Shown in pieces: positions 11,502-23,442 of a stretch of 64,000 bases of DNA. Each line of letters opens with the position of its first letter. Position 1 is the first letter of the stretch. The DNA lies in NCBI GenBank assembly GCA_015183035.1, contig JACZZP010000004.1, forward strand, positions 2,653,784 through 2,717,783, given 5' to 3'. A model generated the notes under the pieces. The model saw nothing but the letters and a program-made list of their open reading frames with translations. It was not told the origin of the DNA and did not search any database. Position numbers and translations under genes: made by a program. The DNA comes from Meloidogyne chitwoodi (lineage: Eukaryota > Nematoda > Chromadorea > Rhabditida > Meloidogynidae).

Positions 11502-12830
11502 ATGTACACAACAATCTTTCGGCCAATTACTTTTGCTTCAAATTTATATTTTCTTTTTATTTTATGGCAACTAAAGATGCTTTTCTCAATTTTATTATAC
11601 TTCCATTCTTATGTAAGAGCATTGTTCACAATTGTGCATATTTGCTTTCTTGGAGTTTATTACCTTTTTTACGAATTTTTTGTTGATTGCCGAAGTGGAA
11701 TCAAAATGACTACAAGAAAGAGTCTTTTGAATGATAGAATAAAGAACTGGTCTCGAAACCTGAAACAAATGAGAAAAGATCAAATCTATCAATCTGCAGA
11801 TGTAAATCAAGATTCCAGTGAGCTGGTAGCTGTTATTACCGGTGCTGATGGGACTATTGGTAGTGAGGTATGCACTAATAAAAACCATTGAACTTTCAAA
11901 TCAAATTTGTTAATTTTAAGCTATTAAAGTATTTGCTCGCAATGGATTTCATCGTCTTTGCGATTGGCCTTTATCCGCTAGATAGACAATTTCAACATCA
12001 GAAGAATTTGCATTTCATAAAATGCGATTTGGGCAATATTGATGAGGTTTGTTTATAAAACTTATATGAATTCATTTAATTAAGGTTTAACGATTCAATA
12101 GGTCTTTTCTGCAATTGAGAATGTCCAATTGTCTATTGATCGAATAGATTTGCTTATTTTAAATGCTGCAATGTTTTTATCTTCAAAAATTGGTTGGTAG
12201 CCTTATCGGCGTAATTTGATTGGTGCTCAAATAATTGAACGACATTTGGCCGTTAATGTACTAGCTAATGCTCAATTATTCGCCTCATTGTCTCAGCGCT
12301 TAGAACAGAGTTTTTTACAGAATGGTAAAGCGATTTTTGTTTCATCATGTTCTGCAAGAGCTGGAGACTTGTCGCTTCTTTTGAGGAGTGAGCAAGGTTT
12401 CATTATTTCTTTTATAATTGATCAAAAATGAACAGATAATCTTAGTTCAGAGCGTTTTGGTGTCGTCACCTTAATGGTTATAAATCATATGCAGATTCTA
12501 AGCTTTTGCTCACCGCCTATATGCAATATTTAAATAAAGTTTTGAGGTTTATTTAAGTTTCCATTTCATTTTTAAAAGGTTTTTTTAGATACCGAGATAG
12601 TCGAATAATGTGGCCAGTGTACATCCAGGAGTTGTTCCTGGACGTTTTTATCGCAATGTTTTTTGGCATTTTCGATGTGTAATAAATGGGATTTTGGCAC
12701 CATTCATGAGGTCTGTTACAAGTATTTTCCCTTCTTATTATTCTCTATTTAGAACAACACTGTCTTATTTATTAATACCTAATGTTTACTACTGATGGAA
12801 TACCTTACAAAATTGATTGACTTCTAAATA
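11502..12830 (+). pseudogene. Decayed short-chain dehydrogenase/reductase (DHRSX-like), multiple lesions
   Basis: The remains of a classical SDR oxidoreductase with an N-terminal hydrophobic anchor. The first exon (11502-11867) encodes a very hydrophobic leader and ends with the nucleotide-binding glycine motif VITGADGTIG. Downstream pieces carry the other landmarks in order: a DLGNIDE segment near 12035; LILNAAMF (the NNAG position) near 12155; HLAVNVLANAQLF near 12245; a VSSCSA serine segment near 12345; the catalytic YADSK (YxxxK) near 12490; and SVHPGVVPG near 12615. These pieces cannot be joined. There is a one-base frame change near 11950, an in-frame TAG at 12198-12200, a phase clash at the intron ending near 12441, and frame changes near 12600 and near 12790. 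Several independent breaks argue for a pseudogene rather than one sequencing error. It is the only plus-strand gene relic in the left part. DHRSX-like is my best family guess; retinol dehydrogenase-like SDRs are alternatives. Confidence 0.8.
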
Positions 12831-13318
12831 TAAAAAATATTTGGCTTTATATTCGCTAGCTGATTCTCACTCTATTAAAGGCTTTGGAATACAAGCTTAA
12901 TTTGTCGTTTTCAGGCCGGTTTCTATTTTTAGAAAATTTATGATTTTAATCTAAATATGTGCGTGATAATATGAATTAAAGCTAGAATAATATTAAAAAT
13001 GAGTTTATTGTATTCGAAAGAAAATAGTAAGGTTCGTCTCAATTCTGTATTATTTCGATTCACAGTTGTTCTTTCTTTAGTTTGTTGACATCTCATTGTC
13101 AGTTTCGTTTATTGTTCCTTTCTGTTCTTTTAGTTGTTTCCTATGTTGATGTTCTGCTAGCTCAGCTTTTAGTTCGGAGAAGATAAACTTTCCAATAACT
13201 TTAGGCTGCCTTAAAATCCTATTTTATCCTATATTATTTTTTTCTTATCAAGTTTTCGTATCGAATTGTTTTGACATTAAAAACTTTAAGATTATTTCTG
13301 ACATACACTCTAAATTCA
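12831..13318. other. Stretch between the SDR pseudogene and the two-span membrane protein gene
   Basis: About 490 bp at the converging 3' ends of the two neighbours. AT-rich; I see no exon, RNA gene or repeat. Confidence 0.45.
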
Positions 13319-14208
13319 TCACCTTTTTATTCGAACTTCTTCACTACTTAATTCTTTTCTTTTTCTTCTGTCAAGGATAGACCAAAGTAGCGTACATTTT
13401 TCACAGCTCATTATAGCTTGTGTTGTCTTGTCAGTCTTTTCCTGGTTTTTTCCAAGTGTAGTTTCTAAAACATTGTCATAATTAATCCGATCAAATGGTG
13501 TAAATGAATTTTTGTCCGTCCAAGTCAAATTTGATAGGCATTGAGAGGACATGTTGATATTTGGTGATATGGGGGCAAATGCACCAAAACTAGGAAATTG
13601 GGAGTTTTTAAGTGGGATTTTGAATTGAGCATTCTCTGAAGTAGTGCTTCCCTTATCCACAACGGCGACAGAAGAGGGAAAAAAGTACGATTTGTCAAAC
13701 TGACGGAAAATTTTTTAGAGTAGCTAATTAATTTTCAACCTCGTCGAACATGCGTGATTCGATGGAGTTGGAATGTTCCATTGCAGGACCCCAATCGATC
13801 ATTACCTGAATAATTGATTTTAAGTCATTCACTTTAAGGTGCTCAGTATTAGTCTTCGTCTGCTAAAAATTATATTTCTCGAGAAATTTTAGAATCTAAG
13901 TACTCTCATTAATTATGTAAAGTTTGCCTTTCCACATAAGACTGCTCCAACAACAATAAGTACAGGACCGGATAACCATACCTTTAATGAAAGACGTCAT
14001 TAACAAGGATTATCCCCACCTTTCCTATCTGCGAATCTTTTTGGACTAATGCAAAAATTGTAATAACAACTCCAGAAATTATGAGAAATAGGGCGACAAC
14101 GCCGTAGCTATTAACGTGAAATTATTAACTCATTGTTTAACTTCATAAAGACCTGAAAAGATGGAGTTGATGTCGATGCAATCGGCCGAGGCAACAGCAC
14201 CAAAACAT
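13319..14208 (-). CDS. Unrecognised two-span membrane protein with N-terminal cysteine cluster, 233 aa
   Basis: I do not recognise the family. Five exons chain in frame: 14153-14208, 14020-14107, 13928-13981, 13740-13862 and 13319-13699. They give 702 nt. The start chosen is the first ATG after an in-frame TGA. The protein opens with MFWCCCLGRLHRH; the three adjacent cysteines near a membrane span suggest possible S-acylation (inference). Two hydrophobic segments follow at about residues 20-40 (YGVVALFLIISGVVITIFAL) and 49-65 (VWLSGPVLIVVGAVLCG), separated by a short polar loop. The remaining 165 residues are polar, with no motif I can name. The third intron (13863-13927) starts with GC rather than GT: without removing it the frame stops after six bases, and with it removed the frame continues for 168 more residues. 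The helical-hairpin layout suggests a small membrane-associated adaptor, but no function is claimed. Confidence 0.7.
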
Positions 14209-16661
14209 AAAAATAGTCACTTGATTTGACCGTGCGCATCAGCCCCTATATTTAGCTTGAATGTTATTCTCTTCCTCTCCTTGTACGGGAAAGATTCGAA
14301 ATACAGTAGATGAATATTATTGTTAATCTTGTGAACTTGTTAGAATTCTTGTATTATGAACTCATTCTGAAAATAAGATCTGAATGTTTTTTATCTATTA
14401 AATATTATAGAATTAAGTAGAAATTGAAGCAAAATATCTATTAACTTAAAATGAAACGGAAGGAATAAAAAACAAAGAAAATGAGTTTGTGGGAAAACAA
14501 TGTATACTTCAAGTAAAGCTTCTCTTTGTCAATGCCTTATGAGAAAACGGCAATTGAATATTTTTAAGCAGACTTAAGGAAAGTTGCCAAATTCCTCCAA
14601 AAAACTAGATTTGTTGAATTGAGTACTAATTACAAAGTAGATGAAAGTTTAGGTTTATTCTGAATATGACTTTTGATTAATTTATTTTTTGTTCTTTTTT
14701 GGTCAAGAAACAAAATACCTAGCTATAATTATTATGTGAATGTTATAGTATAAAACACTCAAAAGATTTTTAATATTAATGAAACATATATATTATATGC
14801 ATCAGATAAATTTTCACTATTAACAAAATATGAATTTTTGTTTTCTCTGGTTTATGGCTTTGGGGAATTTTTTTATGGAAGTTGAGTGGTAGTAAAAAAT
14901 TCAATAGCCAAAAAATGAAGGATATGGACAAAAAGAAAATAAAAATGAAGTAAATTTAAGGCGACGCTAAACAATTAGGAATCCTTTAATTGCAGTTTGG
15001 CTAAAATTTTAACTATTTAATCTATTTTAAGAGTTTAAAATATTTGTATCAAGTTTGAGCACTGATTAATATTGTTTTAAATTCATGCCTAAAATTATAG
15101 CTTTGTAGTTTATCTAGAACTCTAAAAATTAAGAAACTTTATCCATTTTGTTTAAACCGTAATGAATTGGCATGGAGAAAAGCAAGAAAATGACAAACTT
15201 GTGGACTTGAGAAGAGCAAAACTTGCCAAAGACAGACTGCATCCTGACAATGTCCCGAGGCATATAAGCATTTAACATTTTTGACGAGGCCATTCTATAA
15301 CTTATTTAAACGAAGCCATGCGGCATTTGGAAATTGGATTTAGGGAAAAAATGAACATTGCGTTTTGTCATAAACAGCTTATAACATTTTGTATTAAATG
15401 CACTTGCGCGCAGATAAAAATGTCGTCACTTCTAAGCCATTTTTTAGATTAATTGCCGCCTTTCAAAGCATAAAATCAGTGTTGAAAGTACTATCGCGAA
15501 TGCCAGTTTTTTAACTAAAAGACATTCAATAAAATAGGTGCTTAAATAAATATTTTTATTAAACATTAAAAAACACCAATGTAATAAAAAATATAAAAGA
15601 TATGATAAACCATCAGATTTGTTTATTGTAATATGTATAATTGAGAAATAAGCCACCGGTTTATAGTCATGATTGGGTTGATGAAAAATAAGTGTTATTG
15701 AACATAAGAATACAAAAAGGCTTTACAAGATTTTACTATCTCATTTAGAGATTAATTAAGTTAAACAAGAAATAAATTTAAAAAATCTAATACATTAAAT
15801 CGAATAAATCTAAAATATGTATTTCAGTAAGAGATAGTAATTTTATTAAATAAAGAACAATTTGTCTGAAGAGAAGGTGCCAAAATGTTTCAAAAATAGA
15901 TAATAATGCATTAACAAAAAACAAATATTTGGACCAGCCTTTGCTCAATTTATGAATTGCTATAAAAAAAAAAGAATAAATTTAGCTCACATAAGGGAGA
16001 CAATAACAATAAATATGTATAAGAAAATATAAAACATAGTAAATAAATTGCAAGTAAGACAAATTCAAAAGTTAAATTTCTAAGAAATAAGCATACATAA
16101 ATAGTATATAAAAATTTATTTGTCTGTAGGGGGACAGTAACTTCGAGAATGAGAGGACGGAGTTGTCAGGGGCGCATTATAAAAAGTTGATACCTAATAG
16201 ATTATTTGAATGACTACATATAAAAGAATTAGAATGAAAATAATAAAATGAAGCAACTAGGTAAGGGAATAAAAAATTACCAAATTGGAATTTGAATTCG
16301 TTGTAAATTTTTTTTGAAAAACTTGTAAAAAATATACATCTAAAAATTACGCGTAAAATTAAATTTCTAAAAAATATTGAGTCATGATTAATTTTTAGAA
16401 GACGTAAAAATGATCAAAAGGGAAGAAATTGGGATAGGGTGTTAATAATATAAAAGTAACAGAAAAAAACTAATTATAACGCTTCGAAACTTGCCGAATG
16501 ATGGTTAAAAATTTGAGCAAATGGTGCGTTGATTATGGTACTACTAGACATTATCTGTCAAAATTTTTCAAGTATAAGAAAACAAATACTTGGGTTATAC
16601 TTTGTATAATAAGATAAATACCTATTTTCTCTAGTTGTGTGTAATGATTTAAAACTAAATT
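14209..16661. other. Gene-poor stretch between the two-span protein and the FAM20 kinase genes
   Basis: About 2.4 kb of AT-rich sequence. The only coding-like item is a 37-codon ORF at 15162-15275 (separate entry). A 70-codon hydrophobic frame on the minus strand near 15444-15656 looks like chance. I see no RNA gene or repeat array. Confidence 0.45.
15162..15275 (+). CDS. Short ORF of 37 residues, uncertain
   Basis: An ATG-initiated frame begins MNWHGEKQENDKLVDLRRAK and runs to a TAA. It is charged and less AT-rich than its surroundings, which makes it look more like protein than the flanking DNA. It has no motif I know and no obvious splice partners. It could be a micropeptide, an orphan exon, or chance. 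Confidence 0.2.
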   Translation: MNWHGEKQENDKLVDLRRAKLAKDRLHPDNVPRHISI

Positions 16662-19482
16662 TTATGCAGCCGGGGCAGGTGCGATTGCTGGAAAATCTTC
16701 ACCTCCATTCTTTTGTTGACGAAAAGATGGTGGTTTAAGAACATTTCGAGCGTTCTCCTCCAAGTTGCCAACTGGCTGTCCTTGTTTTTGTAGAGCCGAT
16801 TGTTGTTTCTGATTGGGTGGTGCTTCATTTTTTTGGTTGCCTATATCGTCATCATCCTCGTCTTCGCTCTCTACTTCCTCTCCAGGTATTGGTGCTGGTA
16901 CCGAAAGATTGTGAAACTCGTTACGCACCTATATTTTTAATTTGAATTTAAAGATTAATCTAATTTTAAGTGTAGTATAGTCAAATCTCCTACTATATCA
17001 ATTTAATCATAAAAAGTATAATATATGGTGGATGAGAAACCAACCATCTCGCTAATGTCGTTATGCTTGTCCATGCACTCAAGAATATATTCCATTATTT
17101 TGTGAAGACGTCTTTCCAGTGCTGTATAGTGTTTGAAGGCAAGCACTGGGAAAGCCGGGTCCTTAGATAGCGATCTGGAGAGAGTTAATTTTTATTTTAT
17201 TTCTAATTCTATTTATATTCTAATTCTATATTTAAATTCGACTTAAAAATAGATTTTATATACTCATGCAGAGTCTCAGATAGCCCTTTATCAGCAGTAT
17301 AGTAGTTGAATAGGGTGGTCAACGTCTTAGGCTTGATTAGACAACATTGGCGCAACGGCATGAGAATGTCTGCATCATCAAAATTGGTTTTTCCAAACCT
17401 GAAAAATAGGTCTATTTTTTTTGTATTTTAAGTATATTTGTTCTTCAATTTCACGTTATAAAAAAATATAATACGAGCGTCCGTTGTCCAGATGGATGGC
17501 ATAAGCTGGTATGTCACCAAAAACATCGAAAGTTTCATAATGATGTCTATCCTGATTTCCTATTAGATAATCCATTAAATGTAAGTCAATTAGATCAAGG
17601 AGGCGGCGGCCGTGTGCATACTGTCGCATATGTTTCACCTTTTGTTCGCAATAGCTCATATCTTCCTGCCAATTAGCCAACTGATTCTTTTTTGAATAGG
17701 TTCTGGAAATTTATGATTAAAAGTATTTTTGAAAGATTCGTTTGATTCATTGGAGATTTAAACATACCTTCTATAAGGTGATTTATTATGTTTCCTTGGC
17801 ACACTGGTATCATCAGGCAGAAACACCTGGACAGAGCCTTCCTTTAGGTCTGGAGAACCGCATATCGCCTATCAATAAGGGCAAGATTGAAAATAATATA
17901 GAGCTCTTACATGTGTAGTGTCGCAATAATAATCGCATTTGCTTACAAAACAACGATTTTTTGCTGAAATATATATTAAAATTAATCTTGATTATTTTTA
18001 TTTGTTAAAAAATAATCTTGCCTGGCGATATAAAAAATGTTTTGCGCAACCTGCGTTCTGCTACTTCCATAAGTTCACTTGTCATATTAACTATAAGGCG
18101 AAGTCTAACTAGATTTAGCATTTTTATTAATACCTACGCGACCAACGGTAGGTACTGCACGACGATAACCGAGAATTCTTAAATGGAAAAGATTAGACTA
18201 AAAAATCTGATTTACCGATCTAAATGGAATGTTGCAATTTCAGCATTCTAAAAAATTAAAAATTTTTATTCAAGAATTTTTATCTTACATGTCGTTCGAA
18301 ATCACCAAAATAAAAATGGTTTGGATCAGTCTCTAGAAATTATAAGATCAATCCAATTTTCATTAAATAAATACATCATACCATAGTCTCGACCAAATCT
18401 AATGTTTAAAAATTTATAAATATGTAGTTTTATGATCATTTAATAATACCTCATTGGTTTGAATACCGCCTGTTTGTCGTTTTCAAAGGTCAGAACTAGT
18501 TTAACTTGTGTGCCACCTAAATCATTTGTTAGTCGGTATTATTTTCAAAGTATATGTAAACCTTCCATTATTGCAGTATGTTTTATTCGTAATTTATTCA
18601 TATCTGCTAACAGTTTGTCTACCAATTTATCATCATTATATAATTCGCAACTACTAATACCCGCGTAGAAACGCTCCCAATTATCCTCAATTGGAACAAC
18701 ACGTCTATATGTCGATAAAATGATAAGTAATTAATAATTTTTCATTATTTTAAAAGATTTGGAAAATTGCATGTAATTTTTCAAAAAAAATTAAAAGTTT
18801 AAAATAGGTAGATGTTAAAAGGTTTAGTTACATAATTGAAATAAATAATTTTGTTTATTTTATTTTTTTGAGAGTATTTCTTACCTATGCTTTTCCAGCC
18901 AATATTTAGCTAAAGTTGTATTTCTCATGCACCCACTTTCGTCAAGTTCGAGGGAACCTCTTTTCAGATGTTTTTGTATTCTTGATGTCAATTCTTTATC
19001 AATTGTTCGGGCAATATCTAAATCAACAAATGGTTTTATATATAAAAACTTGAAAGAAACTTATAAAAACGTACTTAAATCTGAAAACCGCACCGATGCT
19101 ATATTCAAATTTGGTGCTACTTGAGGCTGGAAAGATAATTGTTCACCAGGCATACTCTCAGAAGGTTGTCTTTGATTTTGTCGATCATCATGACGGAATT
19201 TTCGCCAATCTTTTACGTGAAAATGTAAAATTAATTTAGTTACATTTTTTAAGGATTATTTTTACTTAAAAATAGGCATATATATATTCAATAGAGCTGT
19301 ACTTGTAGAACCGTACCTTGCCTTGCCTTGTATTCGGCTACAAATAGGTCATCGTTAGCTGATTTCAATCTCTCACTTGTTTCTGGACCTTGTCTCGAAG
19401 CCATATAAAACATTGAACCAACAAAAAAGAGGCAAATCAGCCAAAATGCTCGTCTAGCGTAGAAACGTAAACCTTTTTGCAT
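16662..19482 (-). CDS. famk-1: FAM20-family secretory-pathway kinase, 587 aa
   Basis: FAM20 kinases act in the Golgi lumen on secreted proteins (Ser-x-Glu sites) or on proteoglycan xylose. Sixteen exons chain in frame: 19317-19482, 19075-19209, 18885-19017, 18562-18704, 18450-18516, 18382-18398, 18289-18332, 18216-18247, 18134-18177, 18022-18090, 17911-17963, 17768-17868, 17475-17702, 17264-17398, 17045-17174 and 16662-16928. The first ATG gives a signal-anchor layout: basic residues, then [16 protein letters not shown]. Landmarks are [13 protein letters not shown] and VFKPMRFGRDYE (nucleotide lysine at about K212), [28 protein letters not shown], a cysteine cluster ([18 protein letters not shown]), [11 protein letters not shown] (catalytic D386) and HLDNGRSFGK (metal-binding D407; vertebrate FAM20 has DNGRGFG). 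Exon 6 is only 17 nt. The intron at 17964-18021 begins with GC. The last 89 residues form an acidic ([10 protein letters not shown]) and Q/P-rich tail beyond the kinase core. The 5' leader follows a long pyrimidine tract ending in CAG. The symbol is by homology. Confidence 0.92.
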
Positions 19483-22400
19483 TTTTCTTCTTGACGCTGG
19501 CAGTCGGGCATAATTCACTTCAGAAAAGACAGGCGGATAAAGAAGCAATAATGATGAAAAAGCGAGAAGACAATAATGAAAGCATAAAATAATTATTGTA
19601 AAAAGAGGAAATTTTCTGAAAAAAAAAGAAGATAATTAATTTATTTTTCCATTTCAGAAATATAAAGGTCGAAATTATGCAATATAGGCTGCTAAAATAG
19701 TTAAATTATACTTTTTTACAGCCCATTTTAGGTGATTTTAACTTTAAGCGTTTTAGTTTGTACTAAATAATGACATTAATTTTTAGCGAAAAAAACACGA
19801 TGATATGATTGTGCATATAGGGAGACACGTAAAAAGTATAGGAAAATGCGCAATGATTAAACAATGGTAATAGCGGAACTGTGTGGGTGTCCTATGGGTC
19901 GCTATCGGTCATTTATCCCGATATATTCAGAGTTTTTAGATAACGGACGATATTTCTAGGTAACTTATGTATGAAGGTGGGAAGATAAAGGAAAGAGAAC
20001 AAATGGAGAAATGAGGGGCTGTCAATAAGTCAGTCTACCATTCAATGAATGTATTAGTTGGTTAAATCTTTTTCTTTTTCTCGTTTCCACCGATGATGAA
20101 AGGACAAGATTTGATCGATTGATTGGGTAGAAAAATTAAAAGCGTTGAGAGGGTGATAAAGCATTTATTTTAAATTGAATAATTTAATAAATTAATGATT
20201 AAGAGCCGAAAAAACAATGTGATCTAAAAAGTTTAAGAAAAACTTTAATTTTTTAAAATTAAAAAGGAAAAGAGACTAGTAATACAATCAAAAGGATTTT
20301 GGAATGGGATTTAGAAAATTCAGTTCGGAAAAGAGTAGATTAAACGTTTGCACTTGATAAAAGTATTTTAGATTAAAAAAATAACATATTAAATTTAATA
20401 ACAAAACTAAAAAAAGTAAAAATAATTCGTTCTGTTTTATTTTACATAATACACAATACGTAACTTTCCAAACAAACAATAAAATAAATCCCTTAGTTAA
20501 TCCATATTCATTCTGTCTTTCACAATTATTTTAATTCTTCGTCCTTCAAATTCCACGTTGTTTAGACAAGAATAACAGAAGGAACGGTAGCAGAATAAAT
20601 TTTGGGTATAAATGAGAAGAGAGGTAGCGTTTTTACAGCAAGACCTCATGGCGACATCAGCATCATAATTGAATTACTTTTGGCATGCAATTTTAGAAAA
20701 GGAAGGGCAGTTTGGTTATAAGCTTTTACCAAAATAAGGTTAGGAAATTGAAAATTTTGGTCGTGAAATAATGCGGAGAAAACAAAAAAGGGAAACAAAT
20801 GCTAGTTAGCCTATCATATATTTTCATTTGAGAGATTAAAATGCATTCAATCTGGCCAGCAAGAAAAAATTAGGACATGAAATAATATCAGTATGTATTG
20901 TAATATTTACAAAGAGATTTTAAAATTATAGGTATATTGGTCATAACCAAAGAGAGGAAAATAAAAAAAGCTGCAAAAATAATGGCCAGCTAAAAGAAAC
21001 AGCTAAAAAGGATTATAGTATATATATTATGTATGTATGAGAAACATAAGAAATTAGCCAACAATGAAAGTTGTATAGGGGTTTACTTCGAATATTTAGT
21101 CCGTCGTAGGATTTATTTTGCAAACCTTTTAGTTAAATATTTTAATAATTTACTAATTGAATATATTTAATATTAGCTAAAAAACAGCAAACTATTTTTA
21201 CAAATTTTAAGGTGGTTGTTATCTGTCAGGAACACGGGAATGGAAAGATAGATAAAAAAAGGAAATAAGTAATAATAACTGGAAATTGGGAAAATATAAA
21301 TATTCTATAAAGTTAAGACAGAAATTAATATTCTATACCTATAAAAAGACTGAACAATTTCAAGCTTAGTTTATCAATATTCGATTGACCAACCAGTGTG
21401 TATGTATGATGAACAATCATATGTATGCACCTTCATGTATAAAAACGATTACATTATTTTAGTTGTTTGCTATATTAAAAAGGAAGCTTTTTAGTTAGAA
21501 AAGCAATAAAATTTCGTAACGTAACTTATTAAAAGGCATGTGAAAAACAGGCAAAATTTATACTCTTTTTTATCCGTCAGCATTGAATCTACATTAATGC
21601 ATTTTTAATTCATTTCGCATTCAATTTATGAGTATAGTTTTTGCAGACTCGTTAACCTCCCGATTAATATTATCGCGCGAGAATAATAAAAATTGTTTGT
21701 TGAGCAAAATGGATAAACATAAGTTACATTCTTAGAAGTTAGTTAACTATACATTTACAAGTTAAAGATTTAATGTAGGTATGTCTTTCTAATAAAGTTA
21801 TTTTCAAAAAAAGTATTTATGTAGTTCAAAAAGGCCTTAAATTTTTTATAATAAATTGGAGAATCTTCAGGTTGAACAATTTATGTATTTATATATTTGC
21901 GATAGGAACATAAGTACTTGAAAAAATAAAACTAAGAAAAGATTTGAGTGGAAATTTTGAGAAATACCTACGTTTATGAAAGTGAAAAGGAATATTTTCT
22001 ACTTATTCAAAAATAAAGTATTTTCTATTTGTGATATTTTTTGCATTATAAATTTTATAAAAAGCCTTAGGTTAGTGAGATTAAATACGATTAATGAAAG
22101 TAGAAATTAAAAACACGTTATAATCCTTTTTTGATAATAGAAATTAATATGTAAATTTACATAAACAAGTGTAATACTTATAAATATTTTTTTAAATAAA
22201 TTTCAGTTGATAAATTTCCGTTGTGATCGATCTGTCATATTGAATGTAGTTTTATTTTTGAAACAATGAATCACAATAAAATAAAATTTGAATGGGAATA
22301 TTTTAGATGTACCTTTTTCAAATAAAAAGCGCTATGATTGTTGAATAGATCACTATTATAGGAAGGTGCACGCTAGAATGCGCAAGGTAAAGCGGTTCTG

Positions 22401-22905
22401 TGAGTTTTATTAGTATGAAACGGATCTACCTAATTTATATTCCGAAGAAAGATTGTTCTATGTAAAATTTAGACTGAATTAAAATTATTTTAAATACATG
22501 AATTAAGAATAGATAACATGCTTATATTTATCTACATAATTACCTAACATTTAAAAATAGATGAGTCTTGACTTTAACGTTTAATCAAGTTTTTGAGAAA
22601 ATATGAATAAATATAGAACTAAATAGTTTCTATATTTTAGCTATTTTTTCTATTTGCATAAAGGAAATTATTACGAAAGGTTAAGTCAGGTGATTAAATA
22701 AATCGAGAATCAATTAAAAAGTAAAATTTTAAAAAATATCTGGCGTAGATTAGATCGAAACCTTAAGTAAAACAAGGTGAGTAAATAATTGTGAAATATT
22801 AAGTTTAAGGACCTTCATACAATTGGTTTTCTAAATAGAATAATATTATAGTATCTTTACTTATCTTATTGCAGACTTATATTAATCTTGCAATTCTTGA
22901 ATTCT
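19483..22905. other. Gene-poor stretch upstream of the FAM20 kinase
   Basis: About 3.4 kb of AT-rich DNA, the longest stretch without a gene outside the array. It holds the FAM20 5' leader (acceptor-like pyrimidine tract ending in CAG near 19620) and the 3' flank of the next gene. I found no exon chain, no tRNA-like B box, and no array. Confidence 0.45.
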
Positions 22906-23442
22906 TTATTTACTCATTGTACCACTCCATAACTTAAAAAATATGAAATATATTAAGGTAATACAAATTCTCAAAAATTCCCAACTAAAACAATTATCCA
23001 AATTTAACAAAACGAAATTTGGGACAAACCTGGTTCAAAAGCGGATCAATCACTGTAATCAGCTCGCCCTCTTCCATATATATGCTATAAGCCTGTTGTT
23101 GGTAATGTTTACTAATGGGATCAGAGAATAACGACTCATTTCTATTTCTACTGCCTAATTTCGGAGAGTTTTCATATTTTGTCGATTTGGCTTAAGAAAT
23201 TTGATTTTCTTTAAACTTTGCTTACCATAAAAATTGACCCTTTGAATTATAGGTTCGGTCGAACTTTTGCCTCGCAAATGTCTTTTATACTTATCCGTTG
23301 AATTCTGTATTCTCTTCGAAAAAATTTGTCGAAATCTCTTGACAGTCCAATAAATCAATAGAAAAATGACTGAAGCAAAAAGGAAGCCGCCGATAGCAAC
23401 AAAATACCAAGGAAAAGGTGAAATAGGTGGATCATAAGTCAT
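22906..23442 (-). CDS. Unrecognised single-span membrane protein, 134 aa
   Basis: Three exons chain in frame: 23226-23442, 23030-23190 and 22906-22932 (405 nt). Intron 1 has a strong GTAAGC donor and a CTTAAG acceptor; removing it moves the reading into a second open frame. The start is the only ATG after an in-frame TAA, and no AG lies between them, so a longer N-terminus is unlikely. The protein has a 13-residue N-terminus (MTYDPPISPFPWY), then one hydrophobic span (about residues 14-33, FVAIGGFLFASVIFLLIYWT). A strongly basic juxtamembrane stretch follows (KRFRQIFSKRIQNSTDKYKR), so by the positive-inside rule the C-terminus is cytoplasmic. The C-terminal part is polar (SLFSDPISKHYQQQAYSIYM) and ends LWSGTMSK. 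An AATAAA overlaps the stop. I do not recognise the family. Confidence 0.65.

Noticed and set aside
15444..15656. Hydrophobic 70-codon frame on the minus strand
   Set aside because: Very AT-rich, with no splice partners and no recognisable motif; chance hydrophobicity from T-rich codons is the simpler reading.
18459..19124. Plus-strand frames of 65-69 codons
   Set aside because: They overlap the FAM20 kinase exons, which are supported by strong homology on the other strand.
22943..23131. Plus-strand 62-codon frame
   Set aside because: It overlaps the last two exons and second intron of the minus-strand membrane protein gene, whose exon chain explains the region better.
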